Part shown: piece by piece, positions 24,443 to 34,335 of the stretch
How positions within the stretch are numbered: the first letter of the stretch is position 1
Layout of the letters: every line of letters begins with the position of its first letter
The notes under the pieces: generated by a model
The model's database searches: none
What the model was told of the DNA's origin: nothing
Seen by the model: the letters and a program-made list of their open reading frames with translations, nothing else
Made by a program: the position numbers and the translations under genes
DNA from: Roseburia_C sp900315735
GTDB taxonomy: Bacteria; Bacillota; Clostridia; Lachnospirales; Lachnospiraceae
Assembly: GCA_052118425.1 (NCBI GenBank)
Contig: JBQKHF010000016.1
Length of the DNA: 64,000 nucleotides
Direction: 5' to 3' (one strand)

Positions 24443-26312
24443 AATAATAGCTCACCTCCTGCATTGCCGGTTTTTCCTGGCGGTCTGCAAATAAGATTCC
24501 ATTTCCTGAAAATTCATAATCAGATGGACGGTCATCAAAATCTCCGCCATAACGCAATACCTGTTTTCCGGTTATCTCATCGGTTACCCAAATCGCCTGG
24601 TCAATAAAATCCCAGATAAATCCACCCTGATAATTTGGAAATTCATCTAGTAAATCCATATAATCTTTCATTCCACCCAGAGAATTTCCCATGTCATGCA
24701 TATACTCGCATAAGATAAACGGTTTTTTCGGCTGGTTCTGCAAATACTCTTTTATATCATCCGGATGTGCATACATACGGCTTTCCACATCAGAAATTAC
24801 ATCCTCATATTTCTGATTATGAAAAACGCCTTCATAATGCACCAGTCTGCCCGGATCTTTTTCTTTAAAAAATCGATGCATGGCTGCAATTCCGTCTCCT
24901 GCATAGGATTCATTTCCCAATGACCAGAACAAAACAGACGGATGATTCTTAAACATCTCAAAGTTACTGCGTGCCCGGTCCAAAACCGCTGCTTCCCACA
25001 ATGCAACACTTCCCGGAATATTCCATGACGGTTCAACCTGTCCCATTTTCTGGAAGGAACCATGAGATTCTAAGTTTGTCTCAGCCATCATATAGATTCC
25101 TGCTCTGTCACAGCGATAATACCATGTTATATGATCCGGATAATGGCAGGTTCGGACGGCATTGATATTATTTTTCTTCATGGTCTCAATATCCATGATT
25201 TCATGCTCTTCTCTTATGCATCGTCCGCTGTCTGCACACCACTCATGACGGTTTACGCCATTGATAATGAAGCGTTCTCCATTTAATTTTATGATTCCAT
25301 CTTCTATCTTAATTTCCCGGAATCCAATTTCATAGGGAACTATTTCTATCAGATTTTGCCTGCTGTCCAATAATTCTATTTCTACTTTATATAAATAAGG
25401 ATGTCTGCTATCCCATAGCTGTACCGGTTCGGTTAATGGAATTTCCAAGTGCATGCTATCCTCTATTGCCTTTGTTTGATTCAAAATTACTTTTTCACCA
25501 TCCAGCAGTAAAATGTGCATACTGCCCTGCATTTCTTTATCCTGTGCTATTTTTAAATCTGCAACAAACGTTGCTTTTCTGCTTTTTGAATCATACAGCG
25601 GCTGTATCCACAAATCCTGCACATGTAACTTTGGCAACCCATATATATTTACATCCCGGAACAATCCAAAGAACCGGAAGAAATCCTGATCTTCTAAAAA
25701 TGCTGCGGTACTTCTTTTGTGTACTTCAACTGCAAGCAGATTATCTTTCTCCTTTACATAAGGAGTAATATCAAATTCAGATACCGTAAAGCTATCTTCT
25801 GCATATCCCACAAATGCTCCATTTACCCAGACATAAATTGCCTGCTCCGCGCCTTCAAAGCTTAAAATGATTCTTTTTCCCAAAAGCGGCTCTGACAAAT
25901 CAAATGTTCTTACATAAGAGCCTACCGGATTATACTCTGCTTCCGAGAACATTCCCTCTGTCTTATGATGACCATCCAGTGTTCCCGCCGGTCTGCGGTA
26001 ATAATGTCCTTCCCATGGATACATGGTATTAATGTAGTGTATTTTATCATAGCCAGCCATCTCAATATGTCCCGGAACCATAATTTCATCAAACAGGCGA
26101 TTGTCGAAATCCTCTTTGTAAAAGTCTGCCGGTCTCTCTTTTGCATTCCGGGAATAATGAAATTTCCACATTCCATTTAATGACTGTTTTAGATTCTGTT
26201 TTCTATTTTCGTAATCCGTTCTGTTTTCGTAAAAATAATGATCACTATGTGCTTCACACTGGTTTACCCGGAATACATCCGGGCAATCCAGCCATCTGAT
26301 ATCTGCTTCCAT
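24426..26312 (-). CDS. lacL: Beta-galactosidase large subunit
   Basis: 628 residues, the usual LacL length. A GH2 sugar-binding jelly roll (~40-215), an immunoglobulin-like domain (~220-330) and a TIM-barrel catalytic domain (~335-620). The acid/base Glu is in W-S-L-G-N-E-S-Y (near 465) and the nucleophile in I-L-C-E-Y-M-H-D-M-G-N-S (near 535). G-V-N-R-H-E-W is near 355. It hydrolyses lactose or galacto-oligosaccharides inside the cell. It lies 20 bases downstream of a permease gene, tying it to imported galactosides. Confidence 0.95.
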   Translation of the reverse strand: MEADIRWLDCPDVFRVNQCEAHSDHYFYENRTDYENRKQNLKQSLNGMWKFHYSRNAKERPADFYKEDFDNRLFDEIMVPGHIEMAGYDKIHYINTMYPWEGHYYRRPAGTLDGHHKTEGMFSEAEYNPVGSYVRTFDLSEPLLGKRIILSFEGAEQAIYVWVNGAFVGYAEDSFTVSEFDITPYVKEKDNLLAVEVHKRSTAAFLEDQDFFRFFGLFRDVNIYGLPKLHVQDLWIQPLYDSKSRKATFVADLKIAQDKEMQGSMHILLLDGEKVILNQTKAIEDSMHLEIPLTEPVQLWDSRHPYLYKVEIELLDSRQNLIEIVPYEIGFREIKIEDGIIKLNGERFIINGVNRHEWCADSGRCIREEHEIMDIETMKKNNINAVRTCHYPDHITWYYRCDRAGIYMMAETNLESHGSFQKMGQVEPSWNIPGSVALWEAAVLDRARSNFEMFKNHPSVLFWSLGNESYAGDGIAAMHRFFKEKDPGRLVHYEGVFHNQKYEDVISDVESRMYAHPDDIKEYLQNQPKKPFILCEYMHDMGNSLGGMKDYMDLLDEFPNYQGGFIWDFIDQAIWVTDEITGKQVLRYGGDFDDRPSDYEFSGNGILFADRQEKPAMQEVSYYYGKYK

Positions 26313-26331
26313 ATTTTATACTCCATTTTCT

Positions 26332-27165
26332 TTATTCTTTTACTGCTCCGGCAGTTACTCCTGCCAAAATGTATTTCTGGAAGAATATGTAAATAAGAAT
26401 TGTCGGTATCATAATGATAATAATTCCTGCTGCCAGTGTCTGCCAGGAGCCCTGCTGTGCATTTGCATAATTCATCAGGAATGTGGTCAGGGTTCGTAAT
26501 GTATTTTTCGGCATATACAGATACGGAACATACATATCATTTATAATTACAATTGCCTTGATAATACATACGGTTGCTGTTGCAGGTGCTAACAATGGGA
26601 AAATGATTTTCCAGAACAATCCAAAGTAGGAACAGCCATCCAAAAGTGCTGCCTCATCCAGTGCAACCGGAAGTCCTGATATAAACTGACGGTATATATA
26701 TAACTGCATCAAATCAGATGCAATATAGATTACAATCGGTGCTCCCAATGTATTGTATAAATGTAAGCCCTGGATAATACGGAATCTGGCAATCTCTGTT
26801 ACGAAGCTTGGAATTAACATTCCCAGAAAGAAAAGGGATATTACAAACTTCTTTCCTTTAAATTCAAACCGCTCTAAAATAAATGCTGTAATCGTACCAA
26901 AGATAACATTGAAGAACAATGAAATCACCAGGATAATTCCTGTATTTTTAAATCCTATCAGTAAATACTTATCGGTTAATACTTTCTTAAAATTGTCAAA
27001 GGTAATCTGATCCAATGATGGAAATGCCAGTGGCGAAGTTGTATTAATTGCTGCTTTTGTTTTTAAAGCTGCAAAAAGTGTTAATAATATCGGGAGAACA
27101 ACCAGTATAACCATGCAAATGCAGATAATCTGTTTTACTGTCTGTGTCAATACTCGTTTCATCAT
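26332..27165 (-). CDS. Sugar ABC transporter permease (MalG type)
   Basis: 277 residues with six membrane segments and the EAA loop E-A-A-L-L-D-G-C-S-Y-F-G-L-F-W near residue 175, which docks the ATPase. It belongs to the CUT1 (oligosaccharide) family. The start overlaps the upstream permease stop (ATGA). No ATPase gene is present in the locus, so a shared MsmK/MsiK-type ATPase encoded elsewhere is presumed, as is common in Firmicutes. Confidence 0.92.
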   Translation of the reverse strand: MMKRVLTQTVKQIICICMVILVVLPILLTLFAALKTKAAINTTSPLAFPSLDQITFDNFKKVLTDKYLLIGFKNTGIILVISLFFNVIFGTITAFILERFEFKGKKFVISLFFLGMLIPSFVTEIARFRIIQGLHLYNTLGAPIVIYIASDLMQLYIYRQFISGLPVALDEAALLDGCSYFGLFWKIIFPLLAPATATVCIIKAIVIINDMYVPYLYMPKNTLRTLTTFLMNYANAQQGSWQTLAAGIIIIMIPTILIYIFFQKYILAGVTAGAVKE

Positions 27166-28058
27166 TTCTTCTTATCCTCCTTCAAAATTATTCCATGGAT
27201 AATCTTATTCTGAATGATGTATACAAGAACAATCATTACCATAATTGCGATTGCCATGGTAGACGCAAGTCCAAAGTTCGAGAAGGTGAATGCTGTCTTA
27301 ATGGTATACAATGTAAATGTTGAAGATGCATATCCAGGTCCACCTGCAGTCATTACAAACGGAATATCAAATACCTGAAGTGCTCCACGGATATTATCAA
27401 ATAATACAAAGTCAACCATTAACATAATAGATGGAATCTGTATGTATTTGAAAAGCTGCCATGTATTTGCTCCATCCACTCTTGCTGCTTCCTCAATGTC
27501 CTGTGGAAGTGACTGTAATGCTGCCATGAAAAGGATGACATGATAACCGCTGTATCTCCACAGTGAAACAAAGGATAATACAAAATTGACAATTTTCGGA
27601 TCTGATAACCAATTACGAATCAATCCTTCCAAATGCGCTCCGGTTAAGATTGCATTGAAAGCACCGTTGATTGGTGAAAAGAAATAGGAAAATGCGTATG
27701 CAATTGCTACACCATTGATGATATATGGCATAAATACCATTGTCTTATAGAATTTTGCAGCTCTCAACTTGCTGGTCAATAATACCGCAAATGCAAGTTC
27801 TACAAAAATCATACATAAATGTACGATGAAATATACTGCATTGTTTCTTAAGGACTGCCATAAATCCGGATTTTTAAACATTGCTATATAATTCTGAAGT
27901 GCTACAAAGTTACTCTTCGGTGAATATCCATCCCAATCTGTAAAACTCATACGGAATAAATCACATGCCGGTATCAGTACAAAACCCACCAACAACAAAA
28001 TCGGAACAACCAAAGAGAACACGATAAACTGTTTTCTTTTTTTATTTAATCTGTTCAT
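27162..28058 (-). CDS. Sugar ABC transporter permease (MalF/UgpA type)
   Basis: 298 residues from the ATG at 28058 (GGGAGAAAA site). Six membrane segments and the EAA loop E-E-A-A-R-V-D-G-A-N-T-W-Q near residue 205. It forms the heterodimeric channel with the MalG-type partner. It is separated from the solute-binding protein gene by a stem-loop (28080-28102). Confidence 0.92.
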   Translation of the reverse strand: MNRLNKKRKQFIVFSLVVPILLLVGFVLIPACDLFRMSFTDWDGYSPKSNFVALQNYIAMFKNPDLWQSLRNNAVYFIVHLCMIFVELAFAVLLTSKLRAAKFYKTMVFMPYIINGVAIAYAFSYFFSPINGAFNAILTGAHLEGLIRNWLSDPKIVNFVLSFVSLWRYSGYHVILFMAALQSLPQDIEEAARVDGANTWQLFKYIQIPSIMLMVDFVLFDNIRGALQVFDIPFVMTAGGPGYASSTFTLYTIKTAFTFSNFGLASTMAIAIMVMIVLVYIIQNKIIHGIILKEDKKK

Positions 28059-28079
28059 ATTGTTTTCTCCCAAATAGCA

Positions 28080-28102
28080 GGGGCTGCTAAACAAGCAGCC
28101 CC
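28080..28102 (-). terminator. Intercistronic stem-loop between binding protein and permeases
   Basis: Perfect stem GGGGCTGCT/AGCAGCCCC with a 5-base loop and no real T run. Such hairpins typically stabilise the upstream binding-protein mRNA or partly terminate, giving more binding protein than permease. Confidence 0.65.
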
Positions 28103-28117
28103 ACGTTTCCATCTTCT

Positions 28118-29442
28118 TTATTTAATATCAAGTTTCTGTCGTGCAGCTGTCCACTTTTCATTTAAATCAGCAAACGTACTATCTAAATCGAATCCATCGG
28201 TCAGCATTTCTGCGCCTAATTTCTTATAATCAAAGGTTGTTTCATTCTGGATTGCAGTAAAGTCATCTCCACCGCCATCATACATAACAAGCTGTTTATC
28301 CGGGCATAAGTCATCTGCTTCTGCTAAAATAGGATCCTTCTCTTTCGGGAAGTTTTTCATGGATGATGCAGATGTAATATAGTCTAAGTAATCCGGATAC
28401 CAGTCTTCTGAATAAAACCACTCAACAAATGCCTTTGCTGCTTCCGGGTTTTTGCTGTGTGTAGTTACACCCATAAAGGAATCTCCCTGAACGATAACAT
28501 TGTATGGATCGCTTTCTGTATCTCTGGTTGGAAGATAGAAGGTTCCCAGCTCTGATGTATCAGTTGCCTGATTCTGGATATTCTGTAAGCCCCAGTCTCC
28601 TAATGCAATCATAGCTGCATTCTTTGAGGAGAATAATGAAATTGCCTGATCATTACCTAAGCCTAACGGGTCTTTTCCAAGCACACCGGATGTAAACAGT
28701 TCATTTACTTTGTTGTATGCTTTGTTAATATCTGTTCCCTCTGCGAAAGGCTCATCCTGTGTAGCCATATCGTTCCAGTTCTGTCCGTTTCCGGATTCCA
28801 GTGCCGGCATAAATTCCATATATGGATAATCCGGCCATTCATCCTTTAATCCACAGGCAATTGCCATAAAGTCTGAATTGTCTTTTCCATAATAATCCTG
28901 CAGTGTCTTTGATACTTCTTCAAATTCGCTCCAGGTGGTTGGAACTTCTACACCTGCTTCCTTAAACATGTCTTTCCAATAATATACATATTCATATCCT
29001 GATGTCATTGGAATTCCAAGTATCTTTCCATCTACTTTATATCCATCTGCCAGCTCATTATTCTTTGCTGCTTCTGTATCAGAAAGATCTAATAAGTAAT
29101 CTTTAAATCTGGATAATGTAAATGTTTTGTTAAACATTACATCCGGAAGCTGGTTGGCAGATGCTCTCATTTTCATTGTGTTCCAGTATTCACTGTCATC
29201 TTTGATTTTCTCTACTTCAATATCAATATCAGGATATTTTTCCTGGAACTTTCCAATCATATCATTTGATTCAATAAAATCATTTAAATTGTTGTCCCAG
29301 ATTGCAAATGTAATTGTACCTGATAAAGAATCGCCCCCCCATTGGAACTGCTCTTCTTATTACCGTCTCCACATCCTGTTGCTAATAAGGATGCTGCAAG
29401 AACGGTTGCTGTTACTGTAGCCATAATTTTTTTCATTTTCAT
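28118..29442 (-). pseudogene. Sugar ABC solute-binding lipoprotein, frameshifted
   Basis: The N-terminal part (from ATG 29442, after AAGGAGAT) encodes a lipoprotein signal with L-L-A-T-G-C-G and then S-S-S-N-G-G. At a run of seven C on the plus strand (29334-29340, G on the coding strand) the frame shifts. The body continues in another frame as I-T-F-A-I-W-D-N-N and then a CUT1 substrate-binding protein (family 1) to 28118. Eight G would restore one ORF of about 441 residues, the usual length. The body is otherwise intact, which suggests a recent slip, phase variation or a sequencing error rather than old decay. It would bind galactosides for the two permeases. Confidence 0.85.
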
Positions 29443-29518
29443 AGTGGCGTATCTCCTTGTTTTTGATGAGCCCAATCTAGCATTTTTCTGTTTTTTTGCC
29501 CATTACTTTTTTTCTTTT

Positions 29519-29566
29519 TTCTTGACTTTTGGTTATAACTTCCATTTCTTATTCTTGATTTTTGGT
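29519..29566 (-). promoter_or_regulatory. Tandem direct repeats, probable AraC-type operator
   Basis: On the minus strand ACCAAAAATCAAGAA (29566-29552) and ACCAAAAGTCAAGAA (29533-29519) match at 14 of 15 bases, 33 bases apart (about three helical turns). They lie upstream of the binding-protein gene and next to the AraC-type regulator gene. Confidence 0.65.
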
Positions 29567-29570
29567 CAGA

Positions 29571-29605
29571 AAAACAGGCAGAAAGTTAGATTTTCCGCCT
29601 GTTTT
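29571..29605 (-). terminator. Intrinsic terminator after the AraC-type sensor gene
   Basis: AAAACAGGC and GCCTGTTTT arms, continued by GAAA/TTTC, with a T5 tail on the minus strand, just beyond the stop at 29620. Confidence 0.8.
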
Positions 29606-29619
29606 CCCTATTTTATATA

Positions 29620-31892
29620 CTATTTTTCTGCATTATTTGATTTTCTGTACTCCGTCGGACTAATCTGCATGTTCTTTTTGAACATCCGGTTAAAGTTCTC
29701 TAACGTATGATATCCAACCATTTCTGCAATTTCATAGACCTTAAAATTCGTTGTTCTTAGCAATTCTTTTGCTTTTTGTAACCGGACTGCCGTCAGATAC
29801 TCTGACATGGTTTCTCCTGCTTCTTTCGTAAAGCGGTTCGAGAAATATTTATCATTCAATCCTACATAATCTGCCACATCCTTTAGTGTCAGATCAGAAT
29901 TTTCATATTGTTCACTGATATAACGTTTTGCCAGAGCCACCACATCTGTCTCTTTTAAATCAAGGTGTGCCGCAGAATAATCTAAAATCCAATTGATAAA
30001 GTTCGTCAGCCACAGTCGGATTCCTCTGGTATCCTCTATTCTTCCAACCTTGTCCAGATAATTATACTGTTGTCCGAAAATAGCCTGTAAACTGGTTTCA
30101 TTCTGTTCCGCCCGTCTGCCGATTGCAAGAATAATACTGTACACTTCTCTTCGTAATTTCTCCGGCTCACTCATCCGATAAGTCTCAAATAATTTTTCCC
30201 GTTCAGAAATTACATTCTTTTCATCTGCCATAAATAACGCATTAGACAGTGCTTCATATTTTGCGCTCTCACTTAATATTTCAGCCAGACTCTCCTCTGC
30301 CATCACTCTTTCATCTAAAATATCATCTTCTTTCATCAGGAAACGGAAGGATAGCTTTTCCTTGATTGCTTCCTTCTCTTTTTCCAACTGCTCCGGTCCA
30401 TTTACCGGCCTTCCTGTTACAAAGAACAGCCGCAGGTTCAATTCCTGCTCCACATTTCTTTGTATTTCCCGAATCATTCTGTGAAGTCCCTCTTCATAAT
30501 CGGATTCCATAATTCGATAAGAAAGATATATGCAGCTTGCATTTTCCTTATAGAAAGTACATCTTGATGCATATTTTGCATGATGTTCAAAGATACTTTC
30601 TATTTTTTCAATCTTGTCCGTCTTTGTATTCGTATAAACTCCAAGCAGCAAAAAGCTTTCCTGGAAAAAGCCTTTATTTTCTTTCTCCACTTCTGAAACA
30701 GTAAGTCTGTCTGCCATTAATTCACGGAAATAGTATGCAAAATTCTTTCCGGTGGCAATTTTTGCTTCATATTCTTCAAACATTTCCCGCAGTCTGCGAA
30801 CCATCGCATTAAACTGATGTATCATATTACGGATTTCATACTGGCCGGAAGGCTCTATATGCACATCCAGCTTACCGTCTTCCACTTCTTTTAAGCCCTG
30901 ATTTACCGATTCAATCGGTTTTACAATTCGTCTTATAAAATAGCTGGAATAATATGTAATCATTAAAAATAGTACAATTGCTACTAAAAACAGCCATATT
31001 GATATATGAAGAAATTCCTCTGTCAACTGACTGGTTTTCACATAACTCTCAATATACCATGTATTATCATATATTTTTACCGGTGTCCGGATGCAGGTAT
31101 AACCCTTTTCCCATTCTCCTGCCATTTCTGTCTCATCGACCGTTGTAAACAGCACCTCATTGTTACTATCCACAATATGTGTGATTCCAAGTCTGTTTTT
31201 CCCATTCTGGTACTTCCTGTTATACTCTTTTATCTGATCGGCTACCTTTGATGACTGATATAATTCAACCATTTCTATTTTTCCGCTTCTGTCGGTATTG
31301 ATATCCGGAGCCAGGACACCAATCAGTATCAGCATATCACCTTTTCCGCCCACAAAAAGGTCTCCGTTTTCCTTTGTATCATAACCTCCAATATATACCT
31401 GATTCGGATTTTCTGTGCATTCTGATACCACTCTGTATCTGTAAATCTTTCTTTGTCATTTGCAATATAATTCTTCATATAAGTATAAGAGCCGTCCTTC
31501 ATAAGAAAATAGAAGGACATTACTTCCTTATTTGGCTCTAAATACAGATTTTCAATACTATTTAGCCGCTCCCGATTCGCTGCCTTTTCCAAAATGTCAT
31601 CGGTGTCTGTTCCTGCCGCATAATTTAATACTTCATAATTATTTGCATAAATCATACTGGTCATCCGCAATGACAAATTATCCACATCAGAAGAAATCTG
31701 TGTAATCAAAGTCTGCTGCATCTGCTTGATATTCTCAACGGATTTTTGTTTAAACTGTTGATTCAGGATTAGTAATGTCACAATAAAAATCAACAGAATC
31801 GGGACATCAATCAGCATAATCAGCATGCGATAATAAGTTCTTTTTAATGGCATTCTTTTTTCTTTTTGCCGTATTTTTTCAAATAGCTTCAT
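29620..31892 (-). pseudogene. Membrane sensor with AraC-type DNA-binding domain, frameshifted
   Basis: The start is at ATG 31892 (GGAGG 8 bases upstream). Order: membrane helix (~20-45), extracellular Cache-like sensor (~45-300), second helix (~305-325), HAMP (R-I-V-K-P-I-E-S-V-N), a central region, and a C-terminal AraC helix-turn-helix pair (L-T-L-K-D-V-A-D-Y-V-G and V-Y-E-I-A-E-M-V-G-Y). The frame breaks at four T on the plus strand (31409-31412). One extra base there would join N-A-Q-K to N-P-N-Q-V-Y-I-G-G, giving about 757 residues. This is the YtdP/YesN-like type that controls adjacent sugar operons. Both halves are otherwise intact. Confidence 0.85.
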
Positions 31893-31940
31893 CACTGCCT
31901 CCACTACACTTTTCATGCATCCTATTATACCTTATAAAAA

Positions 31941-31966
31941 AGGACTGTTGCAACTGCAACAGTCCT
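31941..31966 (-). terminator. Intrinsic terminator after the NlpC/P60 gene
   Basis: Perfect 12-base stem AGGACTGTTGCA/TGCAACAGTCCT with a T6 tail on the minus strand. Its core GGACTGTTGCAA also occurs in the lacM terminator. Confidence 0.9.
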
Positions 31967-32028
31967 GACTTATCTTTTTCCTATCATTTGGCTCTCATCT
32001 TATCATGAGTCAATTCAGTTCCGACATC

Positions 32029-33267
32029 CTAGAAAATACGTCTTACAGAAAGGATTGGCTTGTAGTCAATCGGTGATGTAAATTTGATTCCTGAGGATGG
32101 TGTGCTGGCATGTACGATTGTGTTGTTACCAACATAGATTGCAACATGTCCACTGTAGCATACAATATCACCCGGCTGCATCTGGTCTGTGCTTACTTCA
32201 TATCCACAGCTTCTCATTGCTCCTGAGGAATGTGGTAATGATACACCAAACTGTGCATATACACTCATTACAAATCCGGAACAGTCTGCTCCGTTTGTTA
32301 AGCTTGTTCCACCAGCTACATATGGGTTACCAACAAACTGGCTTGCAAAGTTTGCAACTGCTGCTCCATCAGATCCGGATGGTGCATTGTATGTAGAAGT
32401 ACCACCAGATTTACTGGATGAAGAACTGCTCTTAGAAGATTTCTCTGCAGCTTTCTTTGCTGCTTCTTCAGCGGCTTTTCTTTCTGCTTCTTCTTTTGCA
32501 AGTCTTGCTGCCTCTTCTTCTTTGGATTCTGCCTGAACGAATTCAGTAGATAATGTTACATAATCAGCGGATACATATCCTTCGCCCTCTTCGATGGAAA
32601 CCTTTACCCATCCATCTACGGACTCATCTGTAACGGTTAAATCATCCTGTCCTGCAACCATTCCAAGCTTCTTAGCATCTGTGGAAGGTTCTGTTCTTAC
32701 GAATAATGTAACTGCATCTTCATTTACAGTTGCCACACGACGTCCAACGGAACGAGCCAGTTCTTCGTCTCCGACTACTACATATTCGCTCTTAACGTAA
32801 CCGGTAACGGTACCGGATGTAATCTGATACCAGCCGTCTACGGTCTGCTGAACAGTTGCTGCTGAATTATTATAAAGCTTACCAAGCACCTCACTGTCTT
32901 CTGATGCTTCGCTTCTGATATTTACATAGTTATCAACCTGTGCAATTGCCACATTTGCAAATGGATCTTCCTCTGCCGGCTGTGTCTCTTCTGCTGTTTC
33001 CTGCTGTGCTGCGTCCCCTTCTGTAACAACAGGTGTCTCATTATTCTGTGCAGTTGCCACATTTGCCTTTGCTACAAGCTCACTGCTTGCCATATAATTG
33101 CTGAATGTCAAAGAAAAACCTGCTACTAATGTGTCATTGGAAGCCCCCACTTCCATTGCTGAAGTAACACCTGCGACTGGTGCTGCATATGTTGTTGCAT
33201 TGCTTCCAGTGATTAATAATGCGCTTGCGAGTCCACAGGCTGTTAATCTTAACGCTTTCTTATACAT
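32029..33267 (-). CDS. Secreted NlpC/P60 endopeptidase with two SH3 domains
   Basis: 412 residues from the ATG at 33267 (GGAGG site). Signal peptide 1-29. A Thr/Glu-rich segment follows, then two bacterial SH3 domains (~100-160 and ~175-230). An Ala/Lys/Glu helix and Ser-rich linker (~235-290) lead to the NlpC/P60 domain (~295-412). The catalytic Cys is in A-D-C-S-G-F-V, and His in Y-S-G-H-V-A-I-Y-V-G. It cleaves peptidoglycan stem peptides outside the cell. It has a perfect consensus promoter with WalR-type boxes, fitting wall-hydrolase control. Confidence 0.93.
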   Translation of the reverse strand: MYKKALRLTACGLASALLITGSNATTYAAPVAGVTSAMEVGASNDTLVAGFSLTFSNYMASSELVAKANVATAQNNETPVVTEGDAAQQETAEETQPAEEDPFANVAIAQVDNYVNIRSEASEDSEVLGKLYNNSAATVQQTVDGWYQITSGTVTGYVKSEYVVVGDEELARSVGRRVATVNEDAVTLFVRTEPSTDAKKLGMVAGQDDLTVTDESVDGWVKVSIEEGEGYVSADYVTLSTEFVQAESKEEEAARLAKEEAERKAAEEAAKKAAEKSSKSSSSSSKSGGTSTYNAPSGSDGAAVANFASQFVGNPYVAGGTSLTNGADCSGFVMSVYAQFGVSLPHSSGAMRSCGYEVSTDQMQPGDIVCYSGHVAIYVGNNTIVHASTPSSGIKFTSPIDYKPILSVRRIF

Positions 33268-33291
33268 AAAAACCTCCAAACCTAACGATTT

Positions 33292-33317
33292 GTTACAAAT
33301 TTATTACATTTATTACA
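33292..33317 (-). promoter_or_regulatory. WalR-like boxes in the NlpC/P60 promoter
   Basis: On the minus strand three hexamers TGTAAT (33317-33312), TGTAAT (33308-33303) and TGTAAC (33297-33292). The last two are spaced 5 bases apart, as in the published B. subtilis WalR pattern TGTWAH-N5-TGTWAH. They lie at about the transcription start. Confidence 0.6.
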
Positions 33318-33322
33318 GAGTC

Positions 33323-33351
33323 ATTATAGCGCAGCTCACCGGTCATGTCAA
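33323..33351 (-). promoter_or_regulatory. Consensus promoter of the NlpC/P60 gene
   Basis: TTGACA and TATAAT on the minus strand with exactly 17 bases between, a perfect vegetative promoter. Confidence 0.85.
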
Positions 33352-33392
33352 CCCAAAATTCCCGCTTTTTTTACATCCTTCTTTCCTTCCCT

Positions 33393-34304
33393 TTACGAAA
33401 TCATCCCATCACTTTCTACCGCTGCAATGGCATTGGCTCCATCTGCTACTGCCGTCACAACCTGCCGAAGCTGCTTGGTTCTGACATCTCCCACTGCATA
33501 TATGCCGCGTACGCTGCTTCTTCCATCCTCTCCGGCTTTGATGTATCCTGCTTCATCCAGTGCTAACTCCGGCATTACTTTTACAGTATTTGGCTCCATT
33601 CCCACTGCAATAAAGATTCCATTTACCGCAAGATTTTTTTCTTCCTGTGTCTTCTTATTTAATATTCTGACTCCCTCTACCATTGCGTCACCGCAGATTT
33701 CCTCTACGACAGTATCATATAAGATTTCAATTTTTTCATTTGCCTGCACCTGCTCTGCCAACACTTTTGCGCCACGGAAGCTGTCTCTCCGGTGAATGAG
33801 ATATACTTTTTCGCAGCCTCTTGCTAAGAAAAGTGCATCTTCTAATGCCACATCACCGCCGCCTGCCACTGCAACAGTCCGGTTCCGGAAAAATGCGCCA
33901 TCGCAGGTCGCACAATAGGAAACCCCCATGCCTGTAAGCCGTTCCTCTCCCGGTACCCCAAGTTTCCGGTAGGATGCTCCGGATGCAATGATTACCGCTT
34001 TTGCTTCGTACTGGTTCTGATTGGTTGTTACTAGCTTCTTTTCCTGCTTATCCTCTACCGATACGACCTGTTCTTTTACAAAAGTTACACCGCTCTTTTG
34101 GGCATGCTCCCGCATTTTCTGTGCCAGTTCAAATCCACCGACTCCCGGCAGTCCCGGATAGTTGTCCACTTCACTGGTATTGACAATCTGACCTCCGCTC
34201 ATTGGCTTTTCTTCTATTATAAGTGTATCAAATTTTGCTCTTCCTGCATAAATTGCCGCCGACAGCCCTGCAGGGCCGCTTCCTATTATAATCACATCAT
34301 ACAT
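33393..34304 (-). CDS. trxB: Thioredoxin-disulfide reductase
   Basis: 303 residues from the ATG at 34304 (GGAGGAG site). FAD motif G-S-G-P-A-G-L-S-A-A-I-Y-A-G-R at 9-23. The redox pair C-A-T-C-D-G is near residue 130, NADPH motif G-G-G-D-V-A-L-E-D-A near 150, and the C-terminal FAD block G-I-Y-A-V-G-D-V near 270. It reduces thioredoxin with NADPH in the cytosol. The C-terminus ends soon after the family block. No thioredoxin gene is adjacent. Confidence 0.93.
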   Translation of the reverse strand: MYDVIIIGSGPAGLSAAIYAGRAKFDTLIIEEKPMSGGQIVNTSEVDNYPGLPGVGGFELAQKMREHAQKSGVTFVKEQVVSVEDKQEKKLVTTNQNQYEAKAVIIASGASYRKLGVPGEERLTGMGVSYCATCDGAFFRNRTVAVAGGGDVALEDALFLARGCEKVYLIHRRDSFRGAKVLAEQVQANEKIEILYDTVVEEICGDAMVEGVRILNKKTQEEKNLAVNGIFIAVGMEPNTVKVMPELALDEAGYIKAGEDGRSSVRGIYAVGDVRTKQLRQVVTAVADGANAIAAVESDGMIS

Positions 34305-34335
34305 GTTGTGGCTCCTCCATTTCTTCAGTAGGATA

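Noticed and set aside
23480..26312. LacZ broken by a frameshift
   Set aside because: Both ORFs match the separate LacL and LacM chains in length and ends, with the overlap typical of natural lacLM.
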